A stretch of DNA of 64,000 nucleotides, taken from NCBI RefSeq assembly GCF_015709515.1, contig NZ_JADNQZ010000051.1:1-64000 (forward strand). The letters are read 5' to 3'. Source of the stretch: Methylocystis sp. H62 (GTDB taxonomy: Bacteria; Pseudomonadota; Alphaproteobacteria; Rhizobiales; Beijerinckiaceae). The notes under the pieces are model-generated. The model was given only the letters and a program-made list of their open reading frames with translations. It searched no databases and was not told the DNA's origin. The translations under genes and the position numbers were made by a program. Each line of letters opens with the position of its first letter. Within the stretch, counting starts at the first letter, position 1. This document shows positions 57,759 to 64,000 of the stretch, piece after piece.

Positions 57759-59024
57759 GTGGCGGGCGTGGGTTGTGCGCGGAGCCTTGAGGCTAAGCGC
57801 GTCTTGCTGATCGTCGGCGGGGGAATCGCCGCGTATAAATCGCTGGATCTCGTGCGGCGCCTGCGCGCGCGCGGCGCGCGGGTGCGCGTCGTCATGACGG
57901 CGGCGGCGAAGGAGTTCGTGACGCCGCTCGCCTTCGTCAGCCTCGCGAACGAAAAAGTCTACGACGATCTCTTCTCCGCAACCGACGAGCAAGAGATGGG
58001 CCATATCCAGCTGTCACGGGACGCCGACCTTCTCGTCGTCGCTCCCGCGACGGCGCATATTCTTGCGCGCGCCGCGCGCGGTCTCTGCGACGATCTTGCG
58101 ACCACGCTGCTGCTCGCAACCGACAAGCGCGTGCTTTATGCGCCGGCGATGAATGTACGCATGTGGCTTCACCCGGCGACGCAGCGTAACGTCTCGACGC
58201 TGCATGGCGACGGCGCCTGGTTTGTCGGGCCAAACGTCGGCGACATGGCCTGCGGCGAATATGGACCCGGGCGCATGAGCGAGCCGCTGGAGATCGTCCA
58301 AGCGATCGAGACGGCGCTGAAGCAAGACACTCTGTTGCCCGCGCCCGAAGGATTATCGATTCGCGGCGGCGCGCTCGAAGGGCTGCATGTCGTCGTCACC
58401 TCCGGCCCCACGCATGAGCCGATTGATCCGGTTCGCTACATCGCCAATCGCTCGTCGGGACGGCAAGGGCACGCCATTGCGGCGGCGGCGGCGCGCGCAG
58501 GAGCGCGCGTGACGGTGATCTCGGGGCCGGTCGCCCTCCCGGACCCCCCCGGCTGCGAGACCACACATATAGAGAGCGCGCGAGACATGCTGGCGGCCGT
58601 GAACGCCGCGCTTCCGGCGGATATATTCGTCGCCGCAGCGGCGGTCGCCGATTGGCGCGCGGAGCCGGCGGTCGACAAAATCAAGAAGGGCGAGCGCGGC
58701 GCGCCGAGTCTGTCGCTTGTCGAAAATCCCGACATTCTTGCGAGCGTCTCACGCGGACCGAACCGCCCTCGCTTGGTCGTCGGCTTTGCTGCGGAAACCC
58801 GCGACCTTATCCGCCACGCGCAGGAAAAGCTCGCCCGAAAAGGATGTGATCTCATTGTCGCCAACGACGTCAGCGAGGGAACCGGCGTTTTTGGCGGGGC
58901 CATGAACCAGGCCCATCTCGTCTCGCGAGCGGGCGTCGAAGATTGGCCGCGTCTTCGCAAGGAAGACGTCGCGGAGCGGCTCGTGGCGCGCCTTGCGCAG
59001 TTGATCGGCGGCCAAATGTCATGA
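57759..59024 (+). CDS. coaBC: Phosphopantothenoylcysteine decarboxylase/synthase CoaBC
   Basis: A 421-residue bifunctional enzyme. CoaC (flavin decarboxylase) covers residues ~10-180 with [20 protein letters not shown], the active-site His in [12 protein letters not shown], and [16 protein letters not shown]. CoaB (synthase) covers ~190-415 with [30 protein letters not shown]. It makes 4'-phosphopantetheine for CoA. The start is GTG with GGAG 8 bases upstream. The stop overlaps dut by four bases. Confidence 0.95.
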   Translation: MAGVGCARSLEAKRVLLIVGGGIAAYKSLDLVRRLRARGARVRVVMTAAAKEFVTPLAFVSLANEKVYDDLFSATDEQEMGHIQLSRDADLLVVAPATAHILARAARGLCDDLATTLLLATDKRVLYAPAMNVRMWLHPATQRNVSTLHGDGAWFVGPNVGDMACGEYGPGRMSEPLEIVQAIETALKQDTLLPAPEGLSIRGGALEGLHVVVTSGPTHEPIDPVRYIANRSSGRQGHAIAAAAARAGARVTVISGPVALPDPPGCETTHIESARDMLAAVNAALPADIFVAAAAVADWRAEPAVDKIKKGERGAPSLSLVENPDILASVSRGPNRPRLVVGFAAETRDLIRHAQEKLARKGCDLIVANDVSEGTGVFGGAMNQAHLVSRAGVEDWPRLRKEDVAERLVARLAQLIGGQMS

Positions 59025-59482
59025 AAGTCGCGATCCGCCGACTGCCGAACGCCGAAGGTCTGCCGTCCCCGGCTTACGCCAGCGAAGGCGCAGCGGGGCT
59101 TGATCTCCACGCCGCGCTGGCGCCGGGGCAAAAGCTGGTGCTGGAGCCTGGCGCCCGCGATCTCATCCCCACAGGGCTCTCGATCGCGTTGCCTCGGGGC
59201 TATGAGGGACAGGTTCGCCCGCGATCGGGCCTCGCCGCGGAGCACGGAGTCACCGTGCTCAACGCGCCGGGCACCATCGACAGCGACTATCGCGGCGAGA
59301 TCAAGACGCTGCTGATCAATCTCGGGGGGCTGCCCTTTGAGATCGTTCGCGGCATGCGCATCGCGCAGCTCGTGATCGCGCCGGCAGCGCATGTGACGCT
59401 TGAGGAGGTCGATGATCTCGACGCAACGACGCGCGGCGCCGGCGGCTTCGGGTCGACGGGAGTGAGCGGAGAAGGCGCGTGA
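59021..59482 (+). CDS. dut: Deoxyuridine 5'-triphosphate nucleotidohydrolase
   Basis: A 153-residue trimeric dUTPase with the five family motifs: [44 protein letters not shown] and the flexible C-terminal arm [10 protein letters not shown]. It makes dUMP and keeps uracil out of DNA. ATG overlaps the coaBC stop, and its own stop overlaps the Rrf2 gene start. Confidence 0.95.
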   Translation: MKVAIRRLPNAEGLPSPAYASEGAAGLDLHAALAPGQKLVLEPGARDLIPTGLSIALPRGYEGQVRPRSGLAAEHGVTVLNAPGTIDSDYRGEIKTLLINLGGLPFEIVRGMRIAQLVIAPAAHVTLEEVDDLDATTRGAGGFGSTGVSGEGA

Positions 59483-59928
59483 TGAAGCTTCTGCCGCGCA
59501 CCGCTCGCTTCGCGCTCATGGCGACGCTCGACGTGGCGCTTCATGCACGGGGCCGGCCGGTGTCGTCAAAGCAGCTCGCCGCGCGTCACGATCTGCCGCC
59601 GCGACGATTGGAGACGGTCCTGCAGGCCTTGGTGAGAGCGGGGATTCTCAAAAGCGTCAGAGGGCCAGCAGGAGGCTATGCTCTGGCGCGCGAGAGGCGT
59701 CGTCTTTCAGTCGGCGAGATCGTTCGCGTCGCCTTGCGGGCAGAAGAGGAAGAGGCGCCGGACGTGGCGCCGCCGCTGCTCTCGGCGGTGCTGGAGCCGA
59801 TCATCGCCGAAGCCGAAGAGAGCGCGCTCCGGCGATTGGACGACGTGACGCTCGACGATCTGCACGCCCGCGCGGTCGCGCTCGGCTTTGGAGAAAGGCC
59901 GGACGCGAGCGGCGCTTTTGAGATATGA
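59482..59928 (+). CDS. Rrf2-family transcriptional regulator without Fe-S cysteines
   Basis: A 148-residue winged-helix regulator with [17 protein letters not shown], the helix [43 protein letters not shown], and [10 protein letters not shown]. Unlike IscR or NsrR it has no cysteine at all, so it cannot hold the usual Fe-S cluster. It overlaps dut (TGATG), so it is part of the coaBC-dut unit. A GTG at 59479 is a possible start. Target and signal are unknown. Confidence 0.82.
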   Translation: MKLLPRTARFALMATLDVALHARGRPVSSKQLAARHDLPPRRLETVLQALVRAGILKSVRGPAGGYALARERRRLSVGEIVRVALRAEEEEAPDVAPPLLSAVLEPIIAEAEESALRRLDDVTLDDLHARAVALGFGERPDASGAFEI

Positions 59929-59971
59929 AGCGCGCGAGCCGGCAAAGTTGCCGGATGGGCGAGGAGGCCGC

Positions 59972-60745
59972 ATGACTTATGAAACGATCGCAGTCGAGAC
60001 GCAGGGCAGAGTCGGGCTGATCCGTCTCAACCGGCCTGAAGCGCTCAACGCGCTGAATGCGCAGCTCATCGCCGAGCTCGACGACGCCCTCGCAGCGTTT
60101 GAATCAAACGAGGGCGTCGGCTGCGTCGTTCTCACCGGCTCCGAGAAAGCCTTCGCCGCTGGCGCGGACATCAAGGAGATGCGCGACAAGGGCTTCGTTG
60201 ACGCCTTTCTCGACGATTTCATCGGCCGATGGGACGTCGTGGCTCGGGCCCGCAAGCCCATCATCGCCGCCGTCTCGGGGTTCGCGCTGGGAGGCGGCTG
60301 CGAAATCGCGATGATGTGCGACTTCATTCTCGCGGCGGACACGGCGGTATTCGGCCAGCCGGAAATCAAGCTTGGCGTGATTCCCGGCGCCGGCGGCACG
60401 CAGCGGTTGACCCGCGCCGTCGGCAAGGCCAAGGCGATGGATCTCATATTGACGGGTCGCATGATGGGCGCCGAGGAGGCCGAGCGCGCCGGCCTCGTCG
60501 CGCGGATTGTCCCGGCCGCCGATCTTCTCGCCGAGGCGACCAAGACGGCGGCGACGATCGCGTCGATGTCGCTTCCTGCCGTGCTCATGGCCAAGGAGGC
60601 GGTCAACCGCGCTTTTGAGTCGACGCTCGCGGAGGGAATCCGGTACGAGCGAGGGCTTTTCTATTCACTTTTCGCCACGGGCGATCAAAAGGAAGGCATG
60701 AGCGCCTTCGTCGAAAAGCGGAAGCCGGCCTTCGCTAATCGATAA
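59972..60745 (+). CDS. ech: Enoyl-CoA hydratase/isomerase family protein
   Basis: A 257-residue crotonase-fold protein. Oxyanion hole: [10 protein letters not shown] and [21 protein letters not shown]; the two catalytic Glu positions are filled ([18 protein letters not shown] and its neighbour). This is the normal enoyl-CoA hydratase set and would hydrate 2-enoyl-CoA. GAGGAGG lies 7 bases before the ATG at 59972. Confidence 0.93.
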   Translation: MTYETIAVETQGRVGLIRLNRPEALNALNAQLIAELDDALAAFESNEGVGCVVLTGSEKAFAAGADIKEMRDKGFVDAFLDDFIGRWDVVARARKPIIAAVSGFALGGGCEIAMMCDFILAADTAVFGQPEIKLGVIPGAGGTQRLTRAVGKAKAMDLILTGRMMGAEEAERAGLVARIVPAADLLAEATKTAATIASMSLPAVLMAKEAVNRAFESTLAEGIRYERGLFYSLFATGDQKEGMSAFVEKRKPAFANR

Positions 60746-60791
60746 GCCGCCATTGACGAACGGCGGCCGCCGCGCTTATAAACCACGCCAC

Positions 60792-60823
60792 TTGGCCGCG
60801 ATTTCGCGGCCGCTTGGTTTTTA
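60792..60823 (+). terminator. Hairpin between ech and rpsT
   Basis: A perfect 8-bp stem (60794-60801 with 60104-like partner at 60804-60811, GGCCGCGA/TCGCGGCC) with a two-base loop is followed by GCTTGGTTTTTA. It may end the ech transcript or form a leader structure of rpsT, which starts 50 bases later. Confidence 0.55.
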
Positions 60824-60861
60824 GGCGGCGCATCGCCGTCACTTTCGAGGACACGCAAAGC

Positions 60862-61134
60862 ATGGCCAATACGAGTTCGGCCAAGAAAGCCGTTCGCCAG
60901 ATCGCCCGCCGCACTTCGGTCAATCGGGCGCGTCGCAGCCGCATGCGCACTTTTGTGCGCAAGGTCGAGGAGGCGATCGCGTCGGGCGACGCCTCGGTGG
61001 CGGCGGACGCGCTGCAAAACGCCGTGCCGATCGTCATGCGCGCTGCGCAGCGCGGCGTCATTCACAAGAACACGGCCTCGCGAAAGGTTTCGCGATTGAC
61101 CGCGCGAGTGAAGGCGCTGGCCGCACAGGCGTAG
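60862..61134 (+). CDS. rpsT: 30S ribosomal protein S20
   Basis: A 90-residue basic helical protein beginning [20 protein letters not shown] and ending [14 protein letters not shown], the normal S20 length. It binds 16S rRNA early in 30S assembly. The frame upstream to 60814 is not needed. A strong terminator follows. Confidence 0.96.
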   Translation: MANTSSAKKAVRQIARRTSVNRARRSRMRTFVRKVEEAIASGDASVAADALQNAVPIVMRAAQRGVIHKNTASRKVSRLTARVKALAAQA

Positions 61135-61172
61135 AAGTTTCGCTGCGCATAGCGTGAACGCAACATTCTAGG

Positions 61173-61198
61173 AGCCCGGCGAGAGCCGGGCTTTTTTA
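61173..61198 (+). terminator. Rho-independent terminator of rpsT
   Basis: A perfect 8-bp stem (61173-61180 with 61185-61192, AGCCCGGC/GCCGGGCT) with a GAGA loop is followed by TTTTTTA. It lies about 40 bases after the rpsT stop. Confidence 0.92.
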
Positions 61199-62076
61199 TT
61201 GCGCAGGAAGGCGACGGCAATTCGTCGCATGAAACGAAGATGACACGGTCAGGAATTTTTTTTTCAGCAATAATGCGTGATCATTCAAAATTCTCCCGAT
61301 TCAATCTCTTGCAATCAAGCTGTCACGAACGGGAAAAAGCTCGGGCACTTGACACTATTCTTGGCGCTTGTCGGGAGCGCCGCCAGCGCGCGGCGGTCGC
61401 CCCGACGCGCATGTCACGCGCGGAATTTTAAAGGCGGCGAATCATCGGCTTATCGCCGAATATGAAGAAAGCTCGCGATGCGGCGCGACAAAAGCCCAAT
61501 CATTATGACAGATTTAATCGCGAGCGTCGTTGCGCGTGATGGCGCTGACGTGTAGCTTCAATGTGTCGAACGAAAGGCGGTCGGCGTCGGTTTTTCATGG
61601 GCGCGCAATAGTAAGGGGAACGACCTGCGTTCCCTAGCGCGGATGGGCCCACAGAGCGAGACGCATTGCCGCCTTCCAGCCGTTCGGCTTGAAAACTCAA
61701 GTGATCAGTTCGCAAGGGCGTAGAGTAGATTCCGTTTCCTGCGACGCGCATCAATCCGGGATTCTCGCTGATCCCGGACGAGGGGAGGCTTTGCCATGGC
61801 GAAGGGGCGGTTGGCCGAGACAGTCCAAGGAGCGCGCAGCGTCAACGATCGCATCAACATGCGGTCGTTCGCGACGCATTGCGGCGTCTGTTTCATGCAG
61901 GAGGCCAACGTCGGCGGATGCGCGCGGCTCGCAATTGGGCCGCCTACAAGAGTGCTGATTTAGCGCCGTTCGCGGCGGCAATTACTCGATCCAACTAGGT
62001 TCCTTTCGATCAGCGCCAGCGGCGAGATTCGCCGAGGGCTCCCTTTCTGGCGCTCGTTTCGGAAAAAAGGTCTGAT
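61199..62076. other. Long non-coding region upstream of dnaA
   Basis: About 880 bases without a strongly supported gene. The left half has A/T-rich patches (61255-61300) and the right end must carry the dnaA promoter. No run of DnaA boxes of the TTATCCACA type was seen on either strand, so an origin cannot be called. One short frame with a good ribosome site is listed separately. Confidence 0.5.
61796..61963 (+). CDS. Possible 55-residue small protein
   Basis: A short frame with GAGGGGAGG 8 bases before the ATG. The product begins MAKGRLAETVQGARSVNDRI and holds three cysteines (HCGVCFMQEANVGGC). It is alone in the dnaA upstream region and has no recognised relatives; the ribosome site is its main support. 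Confidence 0.3.
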   Translation: MAKGRLAETVQGARSVNDRINMRSFATHCGVCFMQEANVGGCARLAIGPPTRVLI

Positions 62077-63579
62077 ATGTCCGATCATAGAGAACAATTG
62101 GCAGACGACGGAGTAACCGCTGAAGATCGCTCGAAATGGGACCGAGTCCGACACAGGCTGAGGAGCGACCTCGGCGACGCGGTTTACAATTCCTGGTTCA
62201 CGCGATTGGAACTCGAGCGCATCGACGGCGGCGCAGTGCATCTCACGGTGCCCACCAAATTTTTGAAAAGCTGGGTGCAGTCGCACTATGCGCCGCGCAT
62301 CAAGGCGCGCGTGGCGAGCGAATTCTCAAAAGTAGAGCGAGTCCTCATCGACGTGCGTTCGCCGATGCGCAAGACGCGCTCGCGTGAAGACGGCGCAGAT
62401 CAGGTCGAGTCCAGCGCGCCGCACTGCGTCGCGCGCGCCGTCGCGACATTCGCGCCGGCCCTCGAAGCGGCCAGCGAAGGCAATGCGCGCCGCGCCGCTC
62501 GCCCGATGACCTTGCGTCACGACGCCGACGCATTCGTCGGCTCGCCGCTCGATCGTCGGCTGTCCTTCTCGACCTTTCTCGTCGGGCCCTCGAACCAGCT
62601 GGCCTACGCGGCCGCCTGCCGCGTCGCGGAGGCGCGCGCCGGCGATCTTCCGATGTTCAATCCGCTCTACGCCCATGCGGCGGTCGGGCTCGGCAAGACG
62701 CATCTTCTGCAAGCGCTTGCGCATGCGTCGAACGACAACCGCCGCCATACGATTTATCTGACGGCTGAACGCTTTATGAGCGGCTTTGTCTCTTCGCTGA
62801 CCACGCATACGTCGCTAGCGTTCAAGGAGAAGCTGCGCGGCATCGACGTGCTGATCATCGACGACGTTCAGTTTCTCCAAGGCAAATCAATCCAGCAGGA
62901 GTTCTGCCACACGCTGAATGCGCTGATTGACGCCGGCCGTCAGGTCGTCGTCGCCGCCGACCGGCCGCCGTCGGAACTCGACACGCTCGACGAGCGCGTG
63001 CTGTCGCGATTCAAGGGCGGGCTTTGCGTGGACATCGGCCCGCTGGACGAGTCCTTGCGCGTCAAGATCCTCGCCGCGCGTATTGCATCGGCGAAGGAGT
63101 CGCAATCCAGTTTCCACGTGCCGCCGGAGGTCATCTCCTATGTCGCGCACACGATCGCCACCAACGGCCGTGATCTCGAGGGCGCCGTCAACCGGCTTCT
63201 CGCCCACGCGACGCTGACCGGGGCGCCGTTGACCGTCGAGACCGCGGAAACGGCCATTCGCGATCTCGTGCGCACACAGGATCCCAAACGCGTCAAGATC
63301 GACGATATCCAGAAGCTTGTGGCGAGCCACTACAATATTTCACGCTCCGACATTCTGTCGTCTCGGCGCACCGCCAATGTGGTGCGGCCTCGGCAGATCG
63401 CCATGTATCTGTCCAAAGTGCTGACGCTGCGCTCGTTGCCGGAGATTGGCCGCAGATTCGGCGGCCGCGATCACACAACCGTGCTGCACGCGGTGCGGAA
63501 AATCGAGGAACTCGCCTCCAAGGACAAAGGGCTGGCCGAAGTCATCGAACTTCTGAAGCGCATCTTGAGCGAGCAGTAG
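62077..63579 (+). CDS. dnaA: Chromosomal replication initiator protein DnaA
   Basis: A 500-residue AAA+ protein. Domain [24 protein letters not shown]; a variable linker; Walker [15 protein letters not shown]; Walker [15 protein letters not shown]; domain IV with [22 protein letters not shown] that binds DnaA boxes. It opens the origin for replication. dnaN is not adjacent on the downstream side. Confidence 0.97.
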   Translation: MSDHREQLADDGVTAEDRSKWDRVRHRLRSDLGDAVYNSWFTRLELERIDGGAVHLTVPTKFLKSWVQSHYAPRIKARVASEFSKVERVLIDVRSPMRKTRSREDGADQVESSAPHCVARAVATFAPALEAASEGNARRAARPMTLRHDADAFVGSPLDRRLSFSTFLVGPSNQLAYAAACRVAEARAGDLPMFNPLYAHAAVGLGKTHLLQALAHASNDNRRHTIYLTAERFMSGFVSSLTTHTSLAFKEKLRGIDVLIIDDVQFLQGKSIQQEFCHTLNALIDAGRQVVVAADRPPSELDTLDERVLSRFKGGLCVDIGPLDESLRVKILAARIASAKESQSSFHVPPEVISYVAHTIATNGRDLEGAVNRLLAHATLTGAPLTVETAETAIRDLVRTQDPKRVKIDDIQKLVASHYNISRSDILSSRRTANVVRPRQIAMYLSKVLTLRSLPEIGRRFGGRDHTTVLHAVRKIEELASKDKGLAEVIELLKRILSEQ

Positions 63580-63651
63580 ACTGCGGCGCTGGCTCGGTTC
63601 ACGCGTAACGCGTGGCGCGATCCGTCGGGCGCAAGTCGGCGCAAGATCTTT

Positions 63652-64000
63652 TCATCGGCCGGTCTTCACCGTCGTCCACATTCGGGTGATCAGTTTCTGA
63701 ACCGTCTGATCGGGCGCCGTGACGGTAAACAGGCGTCGCATCGTGAGGTCGTTTGGATAGACCGACGGATCATTGGCGACCGCCTTATCGATCAGCGGTC
63801 GCGACGGCGCGACGCCATTGGCGAAATTGGTGGCGATTGAATTGCGCGCGGCGATGTCGGGTCGAAGCAGATAATCGATAAAGAGATAGGCTTCGTCGAG
63901 ATGGCGCGCATCCTTTGGAATCGCGAGATTGTCCAGCGACAGGAGCGAACCCTCGGCCGGTATCGCGTAAGCGATATCAACGTCGGTTCCGGCTTCGCGG
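63652..64000 (-). CDS. potF: Polyamine ABC transporter substrate-binding protein, C-terminal part
   Basis: A minus-strand frame runs from the window edge to a TGA at 63652-63654, about 115 residues. It reads IAYAIPAEGSLLSLDNLAIP, KDARHLDEAYLFIDYLLRPD, then VAPSRPLIDKAVANDPSVYP, as at the C-terminus of PotD/PotF proteins. These are periplasmic binders of putrescine or spermidine for an ABC importer. The N-terminal part with the signal peptide is outside the window. It is convergent with dnaA. Confidence 0.88.
   Translation of the reverse strand, partial: REAGTDVDIAYAIPAEGSLLSLDNLAIPKDARHLDEAYLFIDYLLRPDIAARNSIATNFANGVAPSRPLIDKAVANDPSVYPNDLTMRRLFTVTAPDQTVQKLITRMWTTVKTGR

Noticed and set aside
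61199-62076. Chromosomal origin of replication upstream of dnaA
   Set aside because: No DnaA-box cluster was found by eye on either strand.
63792-63980. 62-residue minus-strand frame at the right edge
   Set aside because: It is a shifted reading of the polyamine-binding protein gene that runs off the window.

Overview
The window is a GC-rich chromosome segment of a type II (alphaproteobacterial) methanotroph of the Methylocystis/Methylosinus kind. It opens with the last ~128 codons of pmoB (particulate methane monooxygenase, pMMO). This is followed by the accessory set seen after pmoCAB in these organisms: pmoD, copC, a copD fusion and a PCuAC-type protein (pmoF). Alphaproteobacterial cell-cycle genes (rcdA, cpdR), a SigF/NrsF-type ECF pair and the gene orders gatC-gatA...gatB, coaBC-dut and rpsT...dnaA agree with this. 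Only pmoB and the last gene, a polyamine-type binding protein, are cut by the window ends.

Layout. 0-4.7 kb: pmoB 3' end and the copper-handling genes pmoD-copC-copD-pmoF. 4.9-13.2 kb: small membrane proteins, an aminotransferase, superoxide dismutase, a second and divergent pmoD paralogue behind an AT-rich control region, a CBS protein, exonuclease III and a DUF697 protein. 13.4-20.3 kb: plsY-dprA, ruvX, gatC-gatA-chorismate-mutase-like and gatB. 20.3-28.7 kb: a histone-H1-like basic protein, hemB, pyk, cold shock protein, suhB, a candidate small RNA, rcdA and rpmE. 28.9-35.3 kb: a homocysteine methyltransferase family gene, cpdR, N-formylglutamate amidohydrolase, hisN, a lipase-like hydrolase, decayed gene fragments, and a MarR regulator with a perfect 14-bp operator-like inverted repeat. 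35.7-37.5 kb: a second cold shock gene and a run of very small genes. 37.5-42 kb: a bufferin locus. 42.2-49.4 kb: a glutaminase-STAS-cNMP fusion and an RND efflux pair. 49.5-64 kb: an unusual serine hydroxymethyltransferase paralogue, gyrB, a zinc alcohol dehydrogenase, recF, coaBC-dut-rrf2-ech, rpsT, dnaA and a partial potF-like gene.

The strongest theme is copper. The pmo accessory proteins are predicted to bind and move copper in the periplasm for pMMO. About 35 kb away is a bufferin system: two Cys-rich secreted precursor peptides, an MNIO (DUF692) modifying enzyme, its DUF2063 partner, a DoxX membrane protein, and an ECF sigma factor with its membrane anti-sigma factor. Both precursor genes carry the same box upstream, GTAACC-N16-CGAA, in the same orientation and spacing. 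This matches the SigF promoter described for Caulobacter and ties the distant second precursor to the locus. The divergent PmoD paralogue keeps both family cysteines at the same spacing but has lost the flanking methionines.

No rRNA, tRNA, CRISPR array, prophage or insertion sequence was recognised. Functions are assigned by reading the proteins and recalling family motifs; no database search was run.
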